Positions 1-5,137 of a stretch of DNA of 5,137 nt are shown here, piece after piece. Origin of the DNA: Chloroflexota bacterium (GTDB lineage Bacteria; Chloroflexota; Anaerolineae; Anaerolineales; UBA4823). The notes below the pieces were generated by a model. That model was given only the letters and a program-made list of their open reading frames with translations, searched no databases and was not told the origin of the DNA. Numbering within the stretch: the stretch's first letter is position 1; every line of letters starts with the position of its first letter. A program made the position numbers and the translations under genes. The stretch spans positions 1-5,137 of the forward strand of contig JAAZNS010000039.1 of the NCBI GenBank assembly GCA_012798185.1, given 5' to 3'.

Positions 1-1197
1 ATTCCTTCTGATACCGGCCCTCTGGCTGCCTATGTTTGGAAGACCACGGCAGATCCTTTTGTCGGCAAACAAACCTATTTCCGAATCTACTCCGGCATGA
101 TTAAATCGGACAGTCGGGTATGGAATCAGACAAAGAGCATCGAAGAACGTCTCGGAACAATATATACCACCCGGGGCAAGGAAACCATCTCTGTCAGCAC
201 ATTCCATGCGGGAGACCTTGGCATGGTAGCCAAGCTCAGTGAAACATCCACCAGTAATACATTATGCGATAAAACCCACCCGCTTACCCTGCCGGTTCCG
301 ACATATCCCAATGCATTGTTCAAGGTGGCAATATTCCCCAAGACCCAAGCAGACTCCACCAAGATCAGCCCCGTTCTTACCCGCCTATGTGAAGAGGATA
401 TGACTTTGAATTGGTATCAGGAACCTGCCACAAATCAGACAATTTTGCAGGGTATGGGAGATCAACACATTGATGTCGCCATCCGCCGTGCAGAGACAAA
501 ATTCCAGGTCAGCCTGCTTACAGCAGAACCGAAAGTCCCCTATCAGGAAGCGATCACGCGGAAAGGCGATAAAATGTACCGCCACAAGAAACAGACTGGT
601 GGTTCCGGCCAATTTGGAGAGGTTTGGCTGCGCGTGGAGCCTTATGCAGATGGTGACCTTTTATTCGAAAATGTGGTCTTTGGAGGAGCTATCTCTTCCA
701 ATTATATGCCCGCCATTGAAAAAGGTATCCGCAGTGTGATGAAAGAGGGCATCCTGGCCGGGTACACAGTAGCCGGTATCCATGTTGAAGTTTATGATGG
801 TAAAGAACACCCGGTGGATTCCAAACCGGTGGCATTCGAAATTGCCGGACGTGAGGCATTTAAGCTGGCAGTCAAAGATGCTTCTCCGGTGTTACTGGAA
901 CCGATTATGAATGTGCGCGTTGTGGTACCCGAGGCTAACATGGGTGATGTGCTTGGTGATATGAACACCCGCCGCGCCCGAGTGCAAGGTATGGATACTG
1001 AAAAAGGACGCTCTATTATTACGGCAACTGTACCCTTGGCTGAAATGCTGCGCTATACAACCGATTTACGCTCGATCACTGGCGGCAGAGGTGTTTTCAC
1101 CATGGAATTTTCTCATTATGAGGTTGTCCCAGCTCATCTTGCTCAAGAAGTGATCAATGCCCGGCAAAAAGAGCTAAATGCTGGAAAAGAAGGGTAA
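1..1197 (+). CDS. Elongation factor G-like protein (EF-G2 type), 3' part, N-terminal GTPase domain outside window
   Basis: The frame is open from base 1, so the gene enters from the left; the ATG at 97 is internal. The visible 398 residues match EF-G from domain II onward: domain II (about 1-100, with DPFVGKQTYFRIYSG), domain III (about 104-182, with GMGDQH at 151-156 where canonical EF-G has GMGELH), domain IV (from about 199, KKQTGGSGQFGEVW) and domain V (about 297-380, with LEPIM and GDVLGDMNTRR). The domain IV tip, DGKEHPVDS at 266-274, keeps the histidine found at the decoding-centre tip of true EF-G. Full-length EF-G is about 690 residues, so roughly 290 are missing on the left. By family knowledge it is a cytosolic ribosomal GTPase of the translocation or recycling type. 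The KKQTGG and GMGDQH variants make me favour the EF-G-like paralogue (often called fusA2) over the housekeeping copy. Its G domain cannot be checked here. It converges with the operon on the opposite strand. Confidence 0.93.
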   Translation: MPSDTGPLAAYVWKTTADPFVGKQTYFRIYSGMIKSDSRVWNQTKSIEERLGTIYTTRGKETISVSTFHAGDLGMVAKLSETSTSNTLCDKTHPLTLPVPTYPNALFKVAIFPKTQADSTKISPVLTRLCEEDMTLNWYQEPATNQTILQGMGDQHIDVAIRRAETKFQVSLLTAEPKVPYQEAITRKGDKMYRHKKQTGGSGQFGEVWLRVEPYADGDLLFENVVFGGAISSNYMPAIEKGIRSVMKEGILAGYTVAGIHVEVYDGKEHPVDSKPVAFEIAGREAFKLAVKDASPVLLEPIMNVRVVVPEANMGDVLGDMNTRRARVQGMDTEKGRSIITATVPLAEMLRYTTDLRSITGGRGVFTMEFSHYEVVPAHLAQEVINARQKELNAGKEG

Positions 1198-1328
1198 TTT
1201 GACACTATTCAGCTACATTGGGTACATCTCAAAATCGGGGCTCTTCCGCTACAATTTGTTCGGTTTCGATAATTTTGATCTGCAAGTGATAGTATATCCA
1301 GAATAAAGTCGAAGATTGTAAAATTCAG

Positions 1329-1366
1329 GCGAGGAATCCGAAGGATGGATTACTCGCTTTTATTTT
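1329..1366 (+). terminator. Intrinsic terminator after the EF-G-like gene
   Basis: GCGAG (1329-1333) pairs with CTCGC (1353-1357), and AATCC (1335-1339) pairs with GGATT (1347-1351), with one G/A mismatch between the two stem halves and a 7-nt loop. TTTTATTTT follows at once (1358-1366). It lies 131 bp after the stop codon of the + strand gene, which is a rather long 3' UTR. On the opposite strand the same stem is followed, after a short gap, by ATTTT. It may therefore also stop the leftward operon, but less strongly. Confidence 0.75.
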
Positions 1367-1386
1367 AATTGGGGAATGAAAATATT

Positions 1387-2388
1387 TCAGTGTGGAAGAG
1401 ACGTTTTCTCTGCCAGCTTGCAGCGCAGAAAAATCCAGGGTGCGCCGCCGGTAATCCAAGCGCCGACTAACGTATAGCGCATATAACGCAGAGTTAGAGA
1501 TGCCAGGTCGCTGGCATCGGGCAGCAGCATTCCCAGCCCCTTCCACAACAAAATTATTCCCACCAGACCAATGAAAAAGCGGGTGATTTTATCCCACATG
1601 CTGCCTTTAGTTTGAAATCCACCTTTTGTCTCCAGCAAAAAATATCCTAGTGCGAGTCCAAAAAGTGCGCCACTGGCAGAAATTGCATTGGAAGGGTCTA
1701 AAGGATTAATCGGTTCAAAAATTTCGGTGGCAGTTGCGGCATTTTGGATCCAGATGACAGGTACCTGCCAGTTTCCCAAGCTGAGATGCGACAGCCAATT
1801 AATGAAAATGAGCGCAACGGAGAGGATGAAAGCCAGGATAATTTTATTGGTCGTTGTTTTTCTTTTTACCCACATAACAATCGGTTTTTCCAGCCAAAAT
1901 AATAATATCAATAATAGTGCGCCCAGGAACCAGCCTGCCAGCACATCGCTAGGGAAATGCATACCCAAATATAACCTGGAGAATCCGATCAGGAATATCA
2001 ACAAAAGGGAGATAAACCAACCAATGCCCTTGCGCAATGTCACTGCCAGGCTGCCCCATATAACCGTGGATTTCATAGAGTGTCCTGAAGGAATCCCGAA
2101 CGTAGTTTCCACAGAATATGCCTTGACCCGGGAATCAATCCAATACGGGCGTGGCGCATGCCAGAGTACTTTCAATGCCTCATCCAAGCCAGCACAAATC
2201 ATCAAATAGACACTCATCCGCAGCCCTAAATTGACATCGATACACCAATACACAAGCGGTGCGATGAGAATAAAAAATTGTTCGGTACCTAAGAAACTCA
2301 ACAGAGTCATAGGCAGCACCCATGAGCTGCCTATACTTTGAATGGAAACAATCAGGTTATTACCCCATTCTAAAATTGGCGTCATCAT
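1387..2388 (-). CDS. PAP2-family membrane phosphatase with C-terminal transmembrane extension
   Basis: This is a 333-residue polytopic membrane protein. All three motifs of the PAP2/acid phosphatase superfamily are complete: KxxxxxxRP (K73 to R80-P81), PSGH (100-103) and SRx5HxxxD (S137-R138, H144, D148). H103 and H144 are the expected phospho-acceptor and acid-base histidines. The N-terminal part (GTEQFFILIAPLVYWCID, 34-51) is typical of a widespread bacterial subgroup whose members carry extra helices after the core. Here these lie at about 183-199, 234-252, 270-289 and 302-321, so the extension is not a fusion peculiar to this genome. The likely role is dephosphorylation of a lipid phosphate or pyrophosphate (undecaprenyl or isoprenoid diphosphate, or phosphatidic acid) at the membrane; the substrate cannot be told from sequence. 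It is the last gene of the leftward operon, 5 bp after the MFS stop. GAGGT sits only 2 nt before the first ATG but 5 nt before the second (2383-2385), so translation may really start one codon later. Confidence 0.9.
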   Translation of the reverse strand: MMTPILEWGNNLIVSIQSIGSSWVLPMTLLSFLGTEQFFILIAPLVYWCIDVNLGLRMSVYLMICAGLDEALKVLWHAPRPYWIDSRVKAYSVETTFGIPSGHSMKSTVIWGSLAVTLRKGIGWFISLLLIFLIGFSRLYLGMHFPSDVLAGWFLGALLLILLFWLEKPIVMWVKRKTTTNKIILAFILSVALIFINWLSHLSLGNWQVPVIWIQNAATATEIFEPINPLDPSNAISASGALFGLALGYFLLETKGGFQTKGSMWDKITRFFIGLVGIILLWKGLGMLLPDASDLASLTLRYMRYTLVGAWITGGAPWIFLRCKLAEKTSLPH

Positions 2389-2393
2389 TTACC

Positions 2394-3533
2394 TCATCGA
2401 TATTCTACTAAAGGTTGATGCTTTTGTGTGACGGTCACCAATGAAGCTAAAATGAGTGATAAGAGAATCGCTAAGAAACTCCAAGAAAATATCCACGAAG
2501 GATTTATATCATAGAGAATACCTGCCAGCAATGGTGCCAGGATCATAGCAATTGCATTGACCGTATCAGCCAACCCGTATGCAATGCCCATGATGGATGG
2601 GGATACGAACGATCTTACCTGTGCTACCGCAAGGGGGCGTGCTGCACGAAACCCGCCTACCAGGAAAAAAGCCAGTATAAACCATGGCATTCCGGTACAT
2701 CGCCATAATATTAAGGCGAAAATGCCAACAGCCGCCTGCCCTAGCAAGAAACCCCGCCGGGGATCTGTATGCCCAAGCACCAGATTTAATATGACGATAC
2801 CCAATGCGTTTATTGAATAAAGTTGTCCAATCTGGGTTAAATTTAGGTTTTGCTGGTTTTGCAGGTAATTGGATGCCAATGGCTGAGGCAGATACATGGT
2901 AAACATGGCAAAAAATAATACTACCAGGAACATTAGAAATTTCTGATTAGCCAGTAAACGATTAGAATGGTCATCTTTTGATTTTTCATCGAGTGGTTGG
3001 GGGTGAATGAAATAGACGATTGCTGTAGAAATGATATAGATCCCGGTAGCCACGAAAAACAAAAGGCGGAAACCAAATACATCGGCAAATTTGCCGCCAA
3101 ACAACGGCCCAACAATAGCTCCCAGATTATAAAATGCTGATGTGAGGGTAAGCGCCCTCCCAGTGGATAATTTTCCCCGCGCTTCTGTAATATAGCTGTT
3201 CATCGGAGGCAAAACAAAAACCGATAAGCCATAGAATAGATAGGCTGGCACAAAGAATTCCAATCGGGAAGAGACAGCCATTAAAAAAGTGGCAATCACG
3301 CCAATTGCCCATCCGGCGACGATCATTGGACGTCTGCCAATGCGGTCTGACAAATACCCACCTGGAAGGTATGAAATGGAACCTACCAGACTGAACCCTC
3401 CAATAATCGCGCCTATTTGAAATGGGTTGGCTTCCAATTTTTGTAAATAAAGTGGAATTAGCGGAAAATAGGCACTTTCACCGAGACCCCAGGTAAACAG
3501 AGATAAGGCGATGAGAAGTAAGTTGCGATTCAT
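2394..3533 (-). CDS. Major facilitator superfamily (MFS) transporter
   Basis: The chosen start gives 379 residues, the usual MFS size, with about 12 hydrophobic segments in two halves joined by a hydrophilic, charged loop (about 177-197). Motif A lies in the loop between helices 2 and 3 (GGYLSDRIGRRP, 58-69). A motif-C-like stretch is in helix 5 (NLGAIVGPLFGG, 136-147), which favours a proton-coupled exporter of the DHA1 kind, but the substrate is unknown. A degenerate motif A (GHTDPRRG, 254-261) marks the second half. The start at 3533 is preferred because AGGA (3546-3543) lies 9 nt upstream and MNRNLLLIALSLF is a typical first MFS helix. Other in-frame starts are the ATG at 3542, which abuts that AGGA, and a TTG at 3581 that overlaps the peptidase stop but has no good ribosome site. 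It is the middle gene of the operon, 44 bp after the peptidase stop. Confidence 0.9.
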   Translation of the reverse strand: MNRNLLLIALSLFTWGLGESAYFPLIPLYLQKLEANPFQIGAIIGGFSLVGSISYLPGGYLSDRIGRRPMIVAGWAIGVIATFLMAVSSRLEFFVPAYLFYGLSVFVLPPMNSYITEARGKLSTGRALTLTSAFYNLGAIVGPLFGGKFADVFGFRLLFFVATGIYIISTAIVYFIHPQPLDEKSKDDHSNRLLANQKFLMFLVVLFFAMFTMYLPQPLASNYLQNQQNLNLTQIGQLYSINALGIVILNLVLGHTDPRRGFLLGQAAVGIFALILWRCTGMPWFILAFFLVGGFRAARPLAVAQVRSFVSPSIMGIAYGLADTVNAIAMILAPLLAGILYDINPSWIFSWSFLAILLSLILASLVTVTQKHQPLVEYR

Positions 3534-3546
3534 AATTGACATTCCT
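3534..3546 (-). promoter_or_regulatory. Ribosome binding site that decides the MFS start
   Basis: On the minus strand AGGA (3546-3543) is followed directly by an ATG (3542-3540) and, 9 nt after AGGA, by a second in-frame ATG (3533-3531). The spacing suits the second ATG and is impossible for the first. The TTG at 3581-3579 has no purine-rich sequence at a proper distance. Confidence 0.55.
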
Positions 3547-3577
3547 GGCTGGTAAAATCGTGTACATTTTGCATAGC

Positions 3578-4696
3578 TCAACCAAGAATGAGTAAATCAC
3601 GGTCTAAATTCGATAAGCATTCTGCTCCCTGCGAGGTTATTAGCATGTTATCTTCGATGCGTACCCCTCCACGTCCGGGTAAATAAATACCTGGTTCGAT
3701 GGTGAAAGTCATGCCAGGACAAAGCACAAGTGAATTATCACCGCGGATATAAGGCTCTTCATGGCTTTCCAAACCGATGCCATGGCCGGTGCGATGAGTA
3801 AAAAATTCTCCGTAACCCGCGTCATCGATCACTTTTCTGGCAGCTTTATCGATTTCGCCGGCTGTTCCTCCCAGACTTGCGGTTTCTCTACCGGCGATAT
3901 TGGCGTTTTTAACGATTTCAGCTATGTGCGAGAGTTCCGAATCAATTTTTTCAATAGCGAAGGTGCGAGTGAGATCAGAAATATAACCATCTACGCGGGC
4001 ACCCCAATCGATCACCAACAAATCTCCAGAAGCAAGTTTTCTGTTGGTGGGCATCGCGTGTGGATTAGCAGAGTTTAGTCCGCTAGAAACGATGGGAGAG
4101 AAAGCCATTTCAGGCTGAGAGCCATAACGGAGTAATTGGATGGTCAACTCAGCTGCCAGGTCGATTTCTGAAATACCTGGTTTAACCAAGGGCAAGGTAG
4201 TATGGAGGGCGTGTTGTGCAGCATCGACTGCTTTGCGCATAGCCTTTATCTCATCATTATCTTTATAGATACGTAATCCCGATAAAAGATTTTCGGCAGA
4301 TAATATCTCTGCGTCAGGAATGGCTTTTCTTATATAATCAAATTCCAGAAAGCGCATGTGTAATGGTTCAATGCCGACACATCTGGCTTTTGATCCTTGA
4401 TTGAAGGCTTCTGAAATCACATTACCCCATGTTCGAGGGTCATCTGAATATGTAAAAACCTGGATGGGAAAGGACAATCCTTCGGTTTTACGTATCTCCA
4501 ATTGGGGGATAACCATGATTGGCGGCATCGATATTGTAAATAATGCCAGTACAGGCCGTTCCATAATATGGAAATGTAAACCGGTTAGATAGAATAGGCT
4601 GGGGGAGGGGGTAATCACCAATGTATCAAACCCTGATTGTTGCATTGCTTTTATAAGTTTTTGTTGTCTGCTTGAAAAAAAATTAGTGGTAGACAT
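3578..4696 (-). CDS. M24-family Xaa-Pro-type peptidase (aminopeptidase P / prolidase-like)
   Basis: This 372-residue protein has the two-part structure of the prolidase/aminopeptidase P group. A creatinase-like N-terminal domain (about 8-140) is followed by the pita-bread catalytic domain (about 147-370). The five metal ligands of family M24 are all present: D230 (IDWGA), D241 (SDLTRTF), H305 (RTGHGIGL), E334 (IEPGIY) and E348 (RIEDN). H213 (NPHAMP) and H312 (ESHEEP) match the conserved catalytic-site histidines. It has no signal peptide, so it should act in the cytosol as a two-metal enzyme (Mn or Co in relatives) cleaving bonds next to proline in short peptides. Aminopeptidase against prolidase activity cannot be decided from motifs. 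GGAG (4705-4702) lies 5 nt before the ATG, and alternative starts are unlikely. It is the first gene of the leftward operon, and its TGA lies 44 bp before the MFS start. Confidence 0.92.
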   Translation of the reverse strand: MSTTNFFSSRQQKLIKAMQQSGFDTLVITPSPSLFYLTGLHFHIMERPVLALFTISMPPIMVIPQLEIRKTEGLSFPIQVFTYSDDPRTWGNVISEAFNQGSKARCVGIEPLHMRFLEFDYIRKAIPDAEILSAENLLSGLRIYKDNDEIKAMRKAVDAAQHALHTTLPLVKPGISEIDLAAELTIQLLRYGSQPEMAFSPIVSSGLNSANPHAMPTNRKLASGDLLVIDWGARVDGYISDLTRTFAIEKIDSELSHIAEIVKNANIAGRETASLGGTAGEIDKAARKVIDDAGYGEFFTHRTGHGIGLESHEEPYIRGDNSLVLCPGMTFTIEPGIYLPGRGGVRIEDNMLITSQGAECLSNLDRDLLILG

Positions 4697-4720
4697 GACA
4701 GCTCCGCGGAAATTTAGCTC

Positions 4721-4749
4721 ATTATAATTTAAAAAGAAGCTGTCGGCAG
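4721..4749 (-). promoter_or_regulatory. Sigma70-type promoter of the peptidase-MFS-PAP2 operon
   Basis: Read on the minus strand, a perfect TATAAT occupies 4726-4721. The -35 box is poor: CTGCCG at 4749-4744 with a 17-bp spacer, or CCGACA at 4746-4741 with a short 14-bp spacer. Transcription would begin near 4714, giving a leader of about 18 nt that holds the ribosome site. A perfect -10 with a weak -35 fits a promoter that needs an activator or is controlled by a bound regulator. Confidence 0.55.
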
Positions 4750-4770
4750 TGTGCTTTCAGCTGTCAGCAG
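4739..4770. repeat. Two 11-bp direct repeats 21 bp apart, possible operator
   Basis: GCTGTCGGCAG (4739-4749) and GCTGTCAGCAG (4760-4770) differ at one base and are offset by exactly 21 bp, about two DNA turns. They cover the -35 zone and the area just upstream of the TATAAT. A third hexamer, GACAGC at 4697-4702, is the same core in inverted orientation and overlaps the ribosome site. Spacing and position suggest binding sites for a regulator on one face of the helix. Which regulator is not visible, and no regulator gene lies in the window. Confidence 0.4.
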
Positions 4771-4809
4771 ATTTCGATTGGCAATCTAGTGAATTGTCCA
4801 TCTCATTTT

Positions 4810-4968
4810 TTAATAGTCATATAAAGTTTTATTCTCTTCTCTCACTTCGGGGATAAGGGATGACTGATCGCCGCTATTTCTCTTTTTCCCTTTATGGAGA
4901 TAAGGGTCAGTGAAAAATGTTAAAAAGGCATCAAAATTAAGATTTAGGTTGGATAACCTGCTTTTCAT
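4810..4968 (-). CDS. Doubtful small ORF, 52 codons, unknown
   Basis: An ATG at 4968-4966 opens a 52-codon frame ending in TAA at 4812-4810. The product begins MKSRLSNLNLNFDAFLTFF and has a charged second half (HKGKKR at 25-30, EVREEN at 41-46) with a tyrosine-rich end. I recognise no family. For it: a plausible amino-acid mix without odd repeats, and the same strand as the operon downstream. Against it: no ribosome site before the ATG, only a weak promoter-like pair (TTGAGA at 5005-5000 and AATAAA at 4984-4979 with a short 15-bp spacer), and a length that chance can give. It may be a small peptide gene, a leader region or nothing. Confidence 0.2.
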   Translation of the reverse strand: MKSRLSNLNLNFDAFLTFFTDPYLHKGKKRNSGDQSSLIPEVREENKTLYDY

Positions 4969-5065
4969 TAATTTGTGATTTATTGTCAGAGAAGCGGTTT
5001 CTCAATATTGGTTACCCCAATATATTAAATTAGGTGAAAACTGCTTAGAATATGGCGGAGAAAAC

Positions 5066-5112
5066 AATTTGAGGTGTTTGCGGGTGTGCAGTACCCGAAA
5101 ACACCTCAAATT
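5066..5112. repeat. Long perfect inverted repeat / hairpin, function unknown
   Basis: AATTTGAGGTGTTT (5066-5079) is the exact reverse complement of 5099-5112. Inside, after one G/A mismatch, CGGGT (5081-5085) pairs with ACCCG (5093-5097), leaving a 7-nt loop GTGCAGT. In all, 19 of 20 positions pair. On the minus strand the stem is followed by GTTTTC, so it could be an intrinsic terminator for a leftward gene right of the window. On the plus strand the following bases are not T-rich. It could instead be a small dispersed repeat or a protein-binding palindrome. Confidence 0.7.
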
Positions 5113-5137
5113 CTAAAACTCACCTAAACTGGCTGAA

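Larger units (their letters stand above)
4697..5137. other. AT-rich intergenic region with several hairpins, no confident gene
   Basis: No frame enters coding from the right edge on the minus strand; the three frames hit stops within about 25 bases. Apart from the operon promoter and the small doubtful ORF, the region holds a row of inverted repeats: CCCTTTAT/ATAAGGG (4888-4906, one bulged T), AGGTT/AACCT (4946-4959), GAGAA/TTCTC (4989-5003), ATATTGG/CCAATAT (5005-5023) and the long hairpin at 5066-5112. The octamer GATAAGGG occurs twice (4852-4859 and 4899-4906). No tRNA or rRNA was recognised. Confidence 0.6.

Noticed and set aside
470..739. An 89-codon open frame on the + strand inside the EF-G-like gene
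   Set aside because: The overlapping frame carries clear EF-G domain III and IV sequence, and the alternative product shows no recognisable domain, so it is a frame shadow.
1199..1228. TTGACA followed 18 bp later by TACATC, a promoter-like pair just after the EF-G-like stop
   Set aside because: The -10 matches the consensus at only about half its positions, and the only thing downstream on that strand is the terminator; a short RNA of about 130 nt is possible but nothing else supports it.
1688..2209. A 173-codon open frame on the + strand
   Set aside because: It lies fully antisense to the PAP2 gene, whose three catalytic motifs are intact in the opposite frame; the + frame shows no recognisable domain and no good ribosome site.
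1387..2388. PAP2 C-terminal transmembrane extension as a novel fusion
   Set aside because: The long form with helices after the catalytic core is, from family knowledge, common in the bacterial PAP2 subgroup that carries the YWCI-type N-terminal segment.
3761..4078. A 105-codon open frame on the + strand within the M24 peptidase gene
   Set aside because: It is antisense to the part that encodes the metal ligands D230 to E334; the product shows no recognisable domain.
5030..5127. Integron attC-like recombination site
   Set aside because: The hairpin lacks the conserved GTTRRRY and RYYYAAC core sites, and there is no integrase or cassette structure nearby.
1..5137. CRISPR array, transposase, tRNA or rRNA genes
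   Set aside because: No regularly spaced repeats, no transposase-like frame and no tRNA or rRNA signature were seen on either strand.

Overview
The window suggests a free-living bacterium of moderate GC. The gene content (an EF-G paralogue of the EF-G2 type, a PAP2 phosphatase of the YWCI-type membrane family, an MFS carrier and an M24 peptidase) would fit a Chloroflexota/Anaerolineae-like genome. That placement is an inference from protein style and was not tested by any search.

Layout. (1) Bases 1-1197, + strand: the 3' part of an elongation factor G-like gene, holding domain II to the C-terminus; the GTPase domain lies left of the window. (2) Bases 1198-1386: a convergent intergenic gap with a good intrinsic terminator at about 1329-1366. 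(3) Bases 1387-4696, - strand: three closely packed genes, read from right to left as an M24 Xaa-Pro-type peptidase, an MFS transporter and a PAP2-family phosphatase. The gaps are 44 bp and 5 bp, so this is very probably one operon. A promoter with a perfect TATAAT lies just upstream of the peptidase. It is overlapped by two near-identical 11-bp repeats spaced exactly 21 bp apart, which look like operator half-sites. (4) Bases 4697-5137: an AT-rich stretch without a confident gene. It holds the operon promoter, a doubtful 52-codon ORF, several small hairpins and one conspicuous long hairpin at 5066-5112 close to the right edge.

How the genes may work together. The peptidase would release amino acids from proline-containing peptides in the cytosol, and the MFS protein would move an unknown small solute. 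The PAP2 protein would remove phosphate from a lipid (pyro)phosphate or a similar substrate at the membrane. No single pathway clearly joins the three, and co-transcription may be the only link. All catalytic motifs of the peptidase and phosphatase are intact. The coding part looks ordinary. The points worth a second look are in the right-hand intergenic region and the operon promoter.
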